A model generated the notes under the pieces. It saw only the letters and a program-made list of their open reading frames with translations, was not told where the DNA came from and did not search any database. From Anisus vortex (Eukaryota; Mollusca; Gastropoda; Planorbidae): a stretch of 64,000 nt of DNA. The translations under genes were made by a program, and so were the position numbers. The stretch spans positions 21,055,167 to 21,119,166 of the forward strand of contig OX421500.1 in the NCBI GenBank assembly GCA_949126835.1, read 5' to 3'. How positions within the stretch are numbered: the stretch's first letter is position 1; each line of letters opens with the position of its first letter. Positions 36,406-46,928 of the stretch are shown here, in pieces.

Positions 36406-36509
36406 AAAGTAAAGTACCATTCAGACCAAACTGATCATAGGGCTGGTGAAGCAGCGTTCACCAGTTTCACTGGCCACGGCATACGAGGTGATGTGTGGCC
36501 GTGCCCCAT
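36406..36509 (-). repeat. SINE-A copy with large internal deletion
   Basis: The 3' tail lies at the left (AAGTAAAGTACC), then ACCAAACTGATCATAGGGCT, GGTGAAGCAGCGTTCACCAG and GGCCACGGCATACGAGG. After GTGTGGCC the sequence jumps to GTGCCCC, the outermost tRNA-head end, so both SINE termini are kept but the middle and most of the head are lost. Confidence 0.85.
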
Positions 36510-36689
36510 GGATAAGCAAGCTAGATAGATATCAAGACAAAAAGATGAAAAATAAATGTAGATAGACTGACAGATAAAGATGAAGTAAGAGATAAAAGAA
36601 AAAGAGAGAGAGAGAGTGAGGAGAGAGGATGAAAACCTCGAATGCAATAAATCTATAAACTTAAAAATTCAAATCATAATAGTCTGTAT

Positions 36690-37520
36690 ATGTGAATATG
36701 TATGTGTGTGTATTTATGTGTGAGTATGTATGTGTGTGTATTTATGTGTGAGTAGGCTATGTATGTGTGAGTATATATGTGTGAGTATGTATGTGTGAGT
36801 ATGTATGTGTGAGTATGTATGTGTGAGTATGTATGTGTGAGTATGTATGTGTGAGTATATATGTGTGAGTATGTATGTGTGAGTATGTATGTGTGAGTAT
36901 ATATGTGTGAGTATGTATGTGTGTGAGTATGTATGTGTGAGTATGTATGTGTGAGTATATGAGTGTGAGTATGTATGTGTGAGTATGTATGTGTGAGTAT
37001 ATATGTGTGAGTATGTATGTGTGAGTATAAATGTGTGAGTATATGTGTGAGTATGTATGTGTGAGTATATGTGTGTGAGTATGTATGTGTGAGTATGTAT
37101 GTGATAGTATGTATGTGTGAGTATGTATGTGTGAGTATGTATGTGTGAGTATATATTTGTGAGTATGTATGTGTGAGTATGTATGTGTGAGTATTTATGT
37201 GTGAGTATATGTGTGTGAGTATGTATGTGTGAGTATGTATGTGTGAGTATGTATGTGATAGTATGTATGTGTGAGTATGTATGTGTGAGTATGTATGTGT
37301 GAGTATATATGTGTGAGTATGTATGTGTGAGTATGTATGTGTGAGTATGTATGTGTGAGTATATGTGTGTGAGTATGTATGTGTGAGTATGTATGTGATA
37401 GTATGTATGTGTGAGTATGTATGTGTGAGTATGTATGTGTGAGTATATATTTGTGAGTATGAATGTGTGAGTATATATGTGTGAGTATGTAGGCCTATGT
37501 GTGAGTATATATATGTGCTT
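36690..37520. repeat. 14-bp minisatellite (GAGTATGTATGTGT)
   Basis: About 60 tandem units with frequent one-step variants (GTATATATGTGT, and GATAGTATGTATGT). The complement is open for 276 codons because the unit contains no stop in the dominant frames. That Tyr/Ser/His/Thr-Ile-Leu repeat is a by-product of the array and not a supported gene. Confidence 0.95.
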
Positions 37521-37717
37521 ATGTGTTTGAATTCGATTGTTCATCCCTTTTTAAAAAAAACATGACTAAAATGTTTCATGCACTGATCATATATACCAGC
37601 TACATATAAAGACAAAGCAGATGGTTTCTAAAATGCTGATATTTTTGTAACTATCTATTGTGTGTGTGTGTGGTATTGTCTATGGGGATGTATTCGGTTA
37701 TATGTGTACAATATTGA

Positions 37718-38003
37718 ACTAGGTAAGTAAAGTAAATATAAAGTATCCCGTCGGACAGAATTGATCCATAGGGCCGGTGAAGAAGCGTTCACCAGTTTCC
37801 GTGGCCACGGCATACTAGATGATTGCTCAGCCACCTTTACTTTATTCAAACTAAGGTCAGGTACCCATCAGAGCTGGATAGACTCAGGGACACCCTCAAA
37901 TCCTGGGAAAAAAATTCTAGCCTGCACCAGGATTCGAACCCAGGACCCTTGGATCGCCAGTCGAACGCGCTACCGCTCGGCTACCGTGCCCCGACTAGGT
38001 AAG
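37718..38003 (-). repeat. Full-length SINE-A with 10-bp target-site duplication
   Basis: ACTAGGTAAG at 37718-37727 and 37994-38003 is a perfect target-site duplication around a 266-bp element (37728-37993). Read on minus: GGGGCACGGTAGCCGAGCGG (A box TAGCCGAGCGG) and GCGCGTTCGACTGGCG, then B box GGTTCGAATCC (complement of 37930-37940). The body follows with CCCTGAGTCTATCCAGCTCT, ACCTGACCTTAG and GTGGCCACGGAAACTGGTGA. The end is GACGGGATACTTTATATTTACTTTA, whose TTTACTTTA repeats form the tail. It is tRNA-derived, Pol III type and non-coding. Confidence 0.95.
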
Positions 38004-38329
38004 CCTGGTCGTTTTCTGTTCGATCTTTGCCATTTGCAGCAAAAATTTAACGAACGAAAACAAATTTAGAATCTATTCATTTATTTGTAATATAATGGAG
38101 TATAAATAATTGTGTTTTTATTTTATTGATATGATTGCCATTAAAGGGCGTCAGTATAATGTGCCCAAAGAAGTAGCCTACTTAGTCAAATAATTGTAGA
38201 CTATGGATTAATTTGGTCCGGGAGAAACTTTACTTTTACTAGACTGCATGGTTCGACTTCTAGAAACTGAATTATTCGTTGCGTAATTGTCTCGACCTTA
38301 TTTCCTCAAAATTATAGCCGCAGTTGTCT

Positions 38330-38530
38330 TTCGTAAGAGCATTGGGTTGTTACCCTACTCATTGTCTCAGATGAAATCCTGTAATATTTTCGATTCCACC
38401 CAGATCTAATGTGAATCTAACATCCGTTGATAAAAAAAAAGTAATAAAAGCGGGGTTATGCTTTGAGCTGGCAACTAAATCCCATTGTATGCCGGGACCA
38501 TTAGAAACCAAAAGAAATTCTGTCGGATCA
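38330..38530 (+). repeat. Diverged SINE-A-like copy
   Basis: Read on +: TTCGATTCCACCCAGATCTA, ATGTGAATCTAACATCCGTT, GAGCTGGCAACTAAATCCC, ATTGTATGCCGGGACCATTA, GAAACC, TTCTGTCGG. These follow SINE-A order with many substitutions and suggest an older subfamily like those at 10690 and 11630. Confidence 0.55.
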
Positions 38531-39045
38531 GAACTACAGGTGTAGATCTCCAGAGACTACAAAGGGATTATAATTTTAGTCTACTTTATATAAGCGCCCC
38601 AAAACCACACACAATTATGCAAATTATACGTGAATATTTATGTTTGAAGAATTAAACTTGAAATTCGTTTTATTTTTTGTGACGCTTCTACATTTAGCAA
38701 TTTAAAACAGAAGCTAGAATTAGGTGAAAGGGGATTATTTACAGTCGGTAAACTGAGTATAAGGTAACACTGAAATCGTACACTCGAATTTTCACCTAGC
38801 GAGCCATACTTATCCATTGAGAGATGTCATCTCGAGATGTCACAGACACTATAACAAGTCGCTATAACTGTGACACCACACTCAACTAAGGCTACTTTAT
38901 AGTGTGTCAAACGGTTTATTTTTTGGTTTGAAACTTAAAGACCGTAAGACACAAAACAAGGATACGGGTTTTATCTTTTTACGAAATCAGATCATTCTTT
39001 AAATAATTAGGATTTTTTTTGTTTAATATCTACAACCGCCTTTGC
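38531..39045. other. AT-rich unique sequence
   Basis: No gene recognised. Confidence 0.5.
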
Positions 39046-39334
39046 ACAATAGTAATTGTAAAGTACCCGTCGGAACGAATTGATCATGGTACCGGTGAAG
39101 CAGCGTTCACTAGTTTCTGTGGACACTGCAGACAAGGGTGTGTGTCTGGCTAGCACAATGCAAAGCCGCATTTACTTTACCCCAACTAATGTCAGGAACC
39201 CATCAGAGCTGGGTATAATCAGGGACACCCTCGGGTCAAGGAAAAAAAAATCTAGCCTTCACCAGGATTCGTACCTTCGGTACCCCAGCCGAATGTGCTG
39301 CTGCTTGGTCACCATGCCCCCCCTACAATAGTAA
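39046..39334 (-). repeat. Full-length SINE-A with 10-bp target-site duplication
   Basis: ACAATAGTAA at 39046-39055 and 39325-39334 flanks a 269-bp element (39056-39324). The order is the same as in the 37728 copy: 3' tail TTGTAAAGTACCCGTCGG, GGTGAAGCAGCGTTCACTAG, GCCGCATTTACTTTACCCC, CCATCAGAGCTGGGTA, and the complement of the B box (GGATTCGTACC, one base off). The head has drifted more than in the 37728 copy. Confidence 0.95.
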
Positions 39335-40282
39335 GAAGAAATGATTAGGCCTATTGTTTATATTTGTACAATATCTATATTTGTACAAATATATTGTTGT
39401 TTTGTAAACGTGAAGTAGGTCTATCAATTTAGTGCTATCTTGACGCAGTGTTCATTAGTTTCCTAGCTTTTATTAATGTTTGCATACTTTGGCGATGGTA
39501 GGCTACTCTTTTTCACAAAACGATTTTTACATTTATTAAAGGATTTCAACTGCCCACCAACAGACATCATTGGCTGAAAAGTGTAGGCGGTTGATCATTG
39601 TACTGGCACCGTAATCTCTGTACATGTCGCGGTTATGTAAAGTGGTTAAATGCTGCTTTACTAAACATAAGACCGGTATGGTCTGATATGGTTACTTCTA
39701 TCATAGTCAAAGTATGAATAATTTTTCTTGGCGAAAGGAGGGGAGGGGGGGGGGAATCTTGATGGGCTTACACAGAATTCCGAGACCTATTAAATAGCAA
39801 CGCACTGAATAGAAATCATTACTATAAATAAACACACACAACTTGATAATTATGTGTATTTAAATAACTAAATAATGCGCATAGATAAACTGTTGGCACA
39901 TAATACTTATAATAAATGATGCCACAAATACACAATAGATTTGTCAGCCGAATATGTGCCCTTCCGTGGCGCTTTCTAGTATTCTGACATGAAGTATTAA
40001 TACTATTAAGCGCAACCGTCAAAATAGTCACACACACATTTTTTTCATCAGTTAAAACTTTAAAACTAAATCTCTTCAAATAATCAATGCCGCTGTGTGA
40101 TTGGTGGATGACTTCTAATTGAGTCGAGTATAAACCATCACGAACAGACCAATAAACACATCAGTAAACCTTTATCTTCAATTGGCAGGTTCTTCCTGGT
40201 CAAACTCTCCTAATCTAAACACAATGAAATAATGACAAGCGGACCTTTTTTTCTTTTTTGACGAACCCTAAATAAACGAATA
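39335..40282. other. AT-rich unique sequence
   Basis: No gene recognised. A G run lies near 39738-39755. Confidence 0.5.
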
Positions 40283-40287
40283 AGAGA

Positions 40288-40347
<60 letters not shown>

Positions 40348-40348
40348 A
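40283..40348. repeat. (GA)n microsatellite with AAAG interruptions
   Basis: A GA dinucleotide repeat broken every 8-14 bp by GAAAGA. Confidence 0.95.
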
Positions 40349-40561
40349 ATAAAATGTTTCTCTCGTCACGAAGTTGTATAGTGTGGATACACCATTTACA
40401 CACTCACACACGCAACATGCATTGATTTACACAAACACACACTCGCATGGGCAATCCAAACACGCTATAGGCCTCGCTATTTAATCAATAAAGCCGGTTG
40501 ATTACTCGCAGGTCATTCAACAGAAAACTGTAGTAAGGTTGAACGGAAAAAAAAAAAGAAA

Positions 40562-40688
40562 ACATTCACAAGCCACACTTATACATTCACAAGCCACACT
40601 TATACATTCACAAGCCACACTTATACATTCACAAGCCACACTTATACATTCACAAGCCACACTTATACATTCACAAGCCACACTTATG
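40562..40688. repeat. 21-bp minisatellite, six perfect copies
   Basis: Six direct copies of ACATTCACAAGCCACACTTA plus T, with no internal differences seen. Confidence 0.95.
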
Positions 40689-40957
40689 GTCCAATATTGA
40701 GGACACGTTTGTGATTAAAATTTAATTTCCCAATTTAACCATTAAAGTATCGCTTAATTGCGTATTGCATTTAATCACCGTCTAACTTTTTAATATTTAC
40801 CTTAGATAACATGCTTTAAACCACTGCTGTCTTACTTATATGTTAGGTCGGTTAATGATTCATTTATTTGAATTGTCCAATGTTTGCAAAGTTTTAAGAC
40901 ATCAATTAACTTTATTCTTAGCCTAGAGATTGTATCTGTGTTTTAGTTGTATGTTAA
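40689..40957. other. AT-rich unique sequence
   Basis: No gene recognised. Confidence 0.5.
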
Positions 40958-41023
40958 ATGCGCTCTGAGCTTACATTATGTTTGTTGGCAGCGCTGTACA
41001 AATATTTTTATTATTATTATATT
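40958..41023 (+). repeat. SINE-B-type 3' end
   Basis: GCGCTCTGAGCTTACATT, then GGCAGCGCTGTACAAATATT, then TTTATTATTATTATAT. It resembles the 42354 copy 3' end (GCGCACTGAGCACTGATAGA, AGCGCTTTATAAAAACAA, then a TTATTATT tail). Confidence 0.65.
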
Positions 41024-41421
41024 GAACTAATAGGCCTAAATATAGCCTAAAGCTTCCAAATTCAGAATTTCTAAGTTGTATAGTAGTTATAATATTATTA
41101 TATACTACAGATCTACATCTTATATTTCAAATCTAGATCTAGTTGTAGACCCACTGGAGCGTAAAGAAATTTATGAATATTATATTCAAAATAAACATTT
41201 TAAGGGGAGATAATATTCAAATTGTTGGCTTATTTTTTTTCTCCCCTTGTGATATCTGAAGCTGTATATTTGGGGGCTTATAGGCCTATAACGTACTGAG
41301 AACGTATAGGCCTTAGTTAAAGGCCTTGAAAAAAAAAACTATTTTTTGTAACGCTTATAAAACATAACAAGCAGTGAGTAGAAACTTCGTCATGTTTTCT
41401 TGTGAAGATATGGACGATAAA
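41024..41421. other. AT-rich unique sequence rich in AGGCCTA words
   Basis: No gene recognised. AGGCCT occurs at about 41031, 41281, 41307 and 41321. Confidence 0.5.
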
Positions 41422-41523
41422 TGAACTCTTTATGGCCACAAACCGTGTTATTAAAACACACGGCTACATTTACGCGTATATAACATATTCGTAGGGGCCT
41501 ACTGGTAGGTCGGAAAGAGTTAA
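41422..41523. mobile_element. Short TTAA-type MITE related to the 12576 copy
   Basis: Left end TGAACTCTTTATGG, right end GTAGGTCGGAAAGAGTTAA. The complement of the right end, TTAACTCTTTCCGACC, pairs imperfectly with the left. The words ACGCGTATATA and GTAGGTCGG are shared with the 12576-12656 element. The TTAA on the left has mutated to TGAA. Confidence 0.5.
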
Positions 41524-42353
41524 ACTATTTTATTCTACTAGGTCTACATATTACAATTACAGCAATTAAAATTGATTTTAAAAATGTCTTCACTGTGCTA
41601 TTTATTTCTTGCATGAGTCTATAATTCTAATGTAGGCCTAACTAAATTAATATTTCTTAGGGTTTCTCAGATAGATAATTAAGCATATTGTAATTAACAA
41701 GCGTTTGGCTAAATATGTAGGCCTAGGCCCCGATCTGTTTATCTTACTGTTTGTTTTGCTTTTACAAATACGTGGATAACATTAGTTTTATGAATGTAAC
41801 ACATTTGAAGTTTGTTACTTCTTCATTACTATAACTTAACGTGCATAATGTTTGCTTCATATACAAGTTGTGTTTTACTAAGTTTTTACCTTGGTAATTT
41901 GTATTAGTTGTCTATATTAAATTATTATTAATACTAGACCTATTATTAATGTCTAGTATTACACTAAGTACAAGATGCCAATGTAAAAATATTTTCTTGC
42001 ACTCTATGAGTCTATGGGCTAATGCTAACTAATGAGTTATCTATGCAATATTTTTCATAGTAGGTCTACACATTAAGCTTATATGTTTGGCAATAGAGGT
42101 CTTTTTATTGACTATAAACATTTAGAATTTCCTATTATTTTTCATTAACTTTTCTCTACAACTAAATTTATTTTGATAATATTTTTATAAGGAAACAGGA
42201 CAAGAGTAGATCGAGTTATAAAAGATATGTAGGCCTATCTGTAGGCTAAAGCTTTACAAATACAATTTGATAATTGATATATAATTTTTCTGTGGTAAAA
42301 TGTAACTTTATGAATAGGCCTTTTTCTAACGTTGATGGTAGTTTTTAATTAAA
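41524..42353. other. AT-rich unique sequence, AGGCCTA-rich
   Basis: No gene recognised. AGGCCT lies at about 41634, 41721, 42231 and 42317. Confidence 0.5.
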
Positions 42354-42551
42354 ACCGGCTGGTCCAGCGGTTAGAACACCGGACTGTCAACCAAAAAACC
42401 ATCGGACAGGTCGCGGGTTCGAGCCTTGCCACCGGCGGATTCCTGTCGCCCTGCAGGAGTTTTGGGACTAGTAGACGTAATAATCTACTAGAGCGCACTG
42501 AGCACTGATAGAAGCGCTTTATAAAAACAATTATTATTATTATTATTATTA
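42354..42551 (+). repeat. SINE-B, best copy, with TTA-repeat tail
   Basis: The head ACCGGCTGGTCCAGCGGTTA carries the A box, then a B box CGGGTTCGAGCC at about 42415-42426. The body follows with GGATTCCTGTCGCCCTGCAG and GAGTTTTGGGACTAGTAGAC. The 3' end GAGCGCACTGAGCACTGATA and AGCGCTTTATAAAAACAA runs into a TTATTATT tail. The flanks share TTAATTA, a possible short target duplication. The tRNA-like head is not a functional tRNA gene, since the acceptor stem does not pair. Confidence 0.85.
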
Positions 42552-44054
42552 ATTATAAAATCTCAGAAATTGGTCTGTTATTGAAATTATAAAAGTTAAG
42601 ACTATAATTTCTACACTGTTAGTCCGAATGTGTAGGCCTATAGTAGGCCTACAGTGATTATTTAAATATGTAGCCTATTAGCCCAACTCTTCATAAACTT
42701 TAAGGATTATAATGATTATATTATATATTACATTACAATTATAATAAATTAAAGAATATTATTTCATTTATGTATAAAACATTTGATTATATAAGTCTCT
42801 CTCTGACTCTCTCGCTCTCTCTCTCTCTGTCTGTCTTTACGACTATTTACCTATCAATAGTTTGTTAATTACTATATAGACCTAATTTAGTTTTAATTAA
42901 TTCATAGACCTATTTAAATATGCTAACGGCTAACGGTATACAATGTAGGCCAATGTATTGATACAACTATAACTTAATAGTCGGCTTGTTTTTAAGCAGG
43001 AAAAAATAAACGTTACGTTATAGTTAGATTCATTTTACAGTCTAATCTTTTAAGGTGTAGGCCTATTATGGCCTATATATTATTATAATAGCGTTTAATG
43101 CATCAAAATGTAATTTTATTTTAACAATTTCGTGTTATATAATTTATCCATCTATTGAAATATCTTCTGGATAACTGTAAATATCTCTAATAATAGCGAA
43201 CTCGAATTTATTAAGTGATTATAGTGATTTTTTTTATAAAGAAATTAAATCGCATTGTTAGTTAGTAAATGCGTTTTAAAACTAAAATATAATTCTATTT
43301 GGAAGTCTTTGCATAAAGTTTTCTTATTAGGTTATATAAATAGTTCTTAATCCGTTGTAGTCATTTTATTTAATCAAATATATTTATATTCCTGGTATTT
43401 GAAAATTGAATTTAATTCTTGGAATATTGGTTGTAGTTGTTTTAGTCTTTATTTTAATAGTTTAATTTTAGAAAATCATACATTTCTTCTTGTAGTTTAC
43501 AAATATGTTTGTAAAAATAGTTCTATCCTTTTCTTGAAAATGTAAATATTTCTACTTTGTGGATAGAGATAAGAAACAGATAGGCCTAGACCTAGATAAA
43601 TATTATCCCGTTTTCAATTAAGTTCCAGAAACATAGGCCCTATATTAGCACACACAAAAATTATTTGTAAAAAAAAAAAGATGTATTTTGATAAAGTACG
43701 TGAGTTAGTTTTGTTAAAGATAATTATGATTATTTTCGAATTTAGTTCCGTATATATTTGGTCATTTGTAGGCTACTTGTGTCAATTCTTTTAAATGTAT
43801 AGTGTTTATTCAATATTTGCTATGTAGAGTTACTGGATACTTAGAATGGGATACTTTGAGTTGATAACAATATTGCAGAAGATAGAAAACACACAAAATC
43901 GCCAGCAGGTAGCCAATGCTTTGATAAACATTGTGAGTTAACTGAAGAGAACACCTTTCGACTATGACATTGTCTGGCAGACAAATGCTAATAAAGGTGG
44001 GGGACTAACAGCTATGTAGGTCTTTAGTAAAAGAAGACTTATGATTATAAATAC
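42552..44054. other. Repeat-poor AT-rich DNA 3' of the Hox exon (putative intron)
   Basis: No SINE or MITE seen. It contains a CT microsatellite (about 42798-42836) and AGGCCTA words at about 42637, 42647, 43060 and 43583. On the minus strand this lies directly after the exon's splice donor, so it should be intron. No homeodomain-coding sequence was recognised here. Confidence 0.55.
44053..44054 (-). promoter_or_regulatory. Probable 5' splice donor of the Hox exon
   Basis: On the minus strand the codons FYPWMSIVG are followed by AA and then GTATTTATAA. The GT at 44054-44053 is the best-placed donor: it follows the hexapeptide, and an in-frame stop (TAA at 44047-44045) lies only three codons further. 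An alternative GT at 44062-44061 (ATA then GTAGGC) would end the exon inside the SIVG motif. Confidence 0.6.
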
Positions 44055-44791
44055 TTGCCTACTATTGACATCCAAGGATAGAACGATGGAGCATCCGTCT
44101 CTGATGGTACGGCCACTGCTTTCGTGCAAGGTGATAGATTGTCCGCCCTGTTCTGCTGTGGGATGCAGTTCGAGCCCACCTGGGCAGGGTCCATGCCGTC
44201 ACCGAAACGCATGCCCATGTTCATATTGGGGTAGAATGCCGGCCTGGAGCCCTGCAGCCCCATCCTGAGGTCATGGTGGTTCCGATGCTGCTGCTGAAGA
44301 GCCTCCATTCGGCACGCCTCTGCGTTGTATGGCCCCATGTAGTATCGGGTGTTCCTGTAGTTGCCTGTGGGGCAGATCTCGGGGATGTTCAGAAAGTGCT
44401 CCATGTACCCTCCGCCGTCCATCATCCCGCCCATGCCGTGCATCACATTGTCCTCCCCTCCCACGGGGCCCCTGGGCGCCGCCGGGACGCCGTGGGCCCC
44501 CGCGTGTCGCAGGGGCAGGTAGGAGCTCATGGCGTTGCCGCCCCTGTGGCAGTCCCCTCCGTACAGGGCCGTGGTTAGGTCCCCAACGCCGGTGAACCCC
44601 GACTCCGACGGGCTGTTGATGCTCGTGCCCAGGCGCCCGCTGCCGAAGGAGCTGGGATTAAGGTGTTCTCCGAAGCCGCTGGCACTACCTGCAATAATCC
44701 GGTGATGGGTCGTGTTATCGCCGACGATGTTGTTATTATCCACTGGCGGACTGAGAGAAAACCCAGGGTTGTAAACCGCGCCTGAAACCAT
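44055..44791 (-). CDS. Hox protein, 5' coding exon (Ubx/abdA class, Lox4 or Lox2)
   Basis: This is the first recognised coding exon of a Hox transcription factor that patterns the body axis and binds DNA in the nucleus with Exd/Pbx-type cofactors. Seen: about 245 codons of Gly/Met/Asn/Ser-rich sequence with no homeodomain. There is a Met/Gly-rich patch at residues 117-130 and the hexapeptide FYPWM at 237-241, followed by SIVG. An in-frame stop follows within three codons of a GT donor. Known: Hox genes keep the YPWM motif, which contacts the cofactor, near the end of the exon before the homeodomain exon. An F before YPWM and a short SIVG or AIAG-like run after it mark the Ubx/abdA class, split into Lox4 and Lox2 in lophotrochozoans. 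Inferred: Lox4 or Lox2; I cannot separate them without the homeodomain and UbdA region. I used the ATG at 44791. It sits 8 bases before a good acceptor-like TTTCAG, so the true N terminus may lie in another exon. The exon is much more GC-rich than its surroundings. Confidence 0.9.
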
Positions 44792-45260
44792 CAATACGGC
44801 AATGAAATAATTTTAGCCAGCAACAAAATCATTTGAAGAGAAGCAGTACGGAGAATGGTAAAGGACTATAAAAGCCACAGCATATAGCCGTTTTTACGCG
44901 TTTTACGGTACTTCAACGCACGGGAACTACAGCCCCGCGTTTCCGACCGGTGATAAACCACGACGGCTGAAGCATTAACCAATCAGGAGGCCGTCTTCCG
45001 TGACCCGACATGACCCTCGGCTAGGATTTAGCGCGTGGAACGTGCAAAGAAAGGGGGGAGAAAACCCATACAGACAAACGTGAGCGGAGGGCGTGGCTTA
45101 ACCCCGCGCGACTGACGTTCGAGCCTTCCTTCTGTCTTGTTGTGCACTCTCACAGGATCGCCGGCTTAAAAGAAAAGCCACGCAGATGTTGTAGAAATTT
45201 CGTAGCCCCGCCTGTTCTAGCTTCCTGACTTCACTTTTCCCAGTCACATGACAAATATAT
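44792..45260 (-). promoter_or_regulatory. GC-rich, CpG-containing 5' flank, candidate promoter or 5' UTR
   Basis: Upstream of the Hox exon on the minus strand, 44880-45240 is markedly GC-richer than the AT-rich neighbourhood and has many CG dinucleotides (CGCGTTTCCGACCGG, CCCCGCGCGACTGACG). It contains a CCAAT box (AACCAATCAG on +, 44977-44986) and an E-box-like CACATG near 45246. No TATA box points in the gene's direction; the TATAAAAG at about 44868-44875 faces the opposite strand. The exact start of transcription cannot be read from the sequence. Confidence 0.5.
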
Positions 45261-46928
45261 GAAACCATTTCCATTGATTTTAATTCTCCTTCTTCTAACC
45301 CGTTGAAGCATTATTCTAACATAACCCATAAACGGATAAGACACATTTTTTATTCTATTGTTTCTCTTCTTTATCATTTCTTAACTTTATTGTCAAACAT
45401 TTATTTAAAAAACAAAACGTAATCACTAGATTCTAACGGGAGATAAGCCGTATTAAATTTAAAGGTTAAAACAACAGTAGACCTATTGATTTTTTCAAAC
45501 GCCACTATCACGAGTTGTCGGTTCTTATCCTTAAATAAAACTATAAATGGGAGAGAGTGTGTGTAGGCCTATAGTTTATTTATGACATTACACGCTTAAT
45601 TTTTTGGGGTCAATATCAATTGATTAATAAATAGCACTAATTACCGCAAGTGTAATTGTGTATAGGCCAAGGACGTAGGCCAATATGATATAAATTATTA
45701 GATTAGCTGATGTAATTAGGCGACCATTTCTTAATGAACGTACAATGACAAAAACAAAAAGATTGCTGTTATTGAAACCGGATAGGCCACTAATACCTAT
45801 CGACTAAATCTTAGTGTAAAAACCAGACCATAATTAAAATAAAAATATTTCTTAGTTGCACTATTGTGAAATATTTATATAGGTCTACTTTTTTTTTAAC
45901 GTAGATGTATCAAATGATGATGACGAAATCCCCATTACTATTTCAACACTACTATAAACTAGTGTAGTTCTATCGAAGCGAAGAATGCTAATTTCTAAAA
46001 AAAATCTGATATTTACACTGGAAACAAAAGTTGCGAAAGACTGTTAATCTTTCTATAACATTTGTTGGAGTTCAACAAACGAAATACAACAAAGTTTATT
46101 TATTATCTAATTATTGTTTACTGTAGACTGTAGGAAAGTTAGTCTTGGTTAGTTAGAGAATGGAATAGCGTATAGAAATTTACAAGTAAATAAACAAGTA
46201 TGCTAATCGTTATAAGAGAGCTTAATATTCGACTAATTATATAACATGACATTTATTTGTCACTCGTATTGTCATACTTGTAGAAAAATGTGAAACCTTT
46301 GTAATTTGGGCCAAAAATGTTTATTCCATTGCGAAATGCTATATTGATAAAGTAAATATATATGTAAGTTGAATAAAAGAAAGAAGAAGGCAAAGGTTTT
46401 ATAAAAAAAATATATACGCAGCTACAACTTGATTGTCACCATTTATTGATTTAGAATTCAGACTGTTTTTGTTATTAGATTAATTATAAAATTATATTTT
46501 GATCAATGAAGGACACATATTAAGAAAAATATATTTATGAACTAGATATCTACATTAGGGAAATATGTTACTATATAAAAGGTTTTAGTGTATTTTTAAC
46601 ATAAGTTTGGATGAGTAGATTTGTCTTCAGTTAAATAAACACTCGTGAGTTCAAATTGAAGTTTGACTTATAACATACATAAGTAGTAGACGTTATTGAT
46701 GATATTCGAGTATATAAATTAGCTACAATGATTGGCGAAGCCACGGATAAAATGTACCCCCCCTCCCCTTCCTTTTTTTTTCCAATCATTTGATTCCCCC
46801 CCCCCTACCCCCACCTCACCGCCTTTTTATCTTCTTCTAAATCGAGGAATTTAATTATTTTTTTTTAGATATTGAAATCATTTTAAATACATTTCTTTTT
46901 TAGTGTTAACACGTTTGTAAATTTTGTT
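45261..46928. other. Repeat-poor AT-rich DNA upstream of the Hox exon
   Basis: No gene or repeat family recognised. C runs lie near 46759-46770 and 46797-46806. Homeodomain-type ATTA/TAAT words are frequent but expected in AT-rich DNA. Confidence 0.5.

Noticed and set aside
36714..37544. 276-codon open frame on the minus strand (His/Thr/Tyr/Ile repeats)
   Set aside because: It is entirely the complement of the 14-bp minisatellite, with no unique sequence, domain or splice context.
37930..37993. Functional tRNA gene on the minus strand
   Set aside because: It is the tRNA-like head of a SINE bounded by a target-site duplication that encloses the whole 266-bp element.
42354..42430. Functional tRNA gene
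   Set aside because: A and B boxes are present, but the acceptor ends do not pair and a SINE body and TTA tail follow. Other copies of the same sequence occur in the window.
44329..44595. Plus-strand open frames overlapping the Hox exon
   Set aside because: They are shadows of the GC-rich minus-strand exon. Only the minus frame carries a recognisable motif (FYPWM).
44868..44875. TATA box for the Hox gene
   Set aside because: TATAAAAG reads on the + strand, opposite to the gene, and sits too near the coding start to be convincing.
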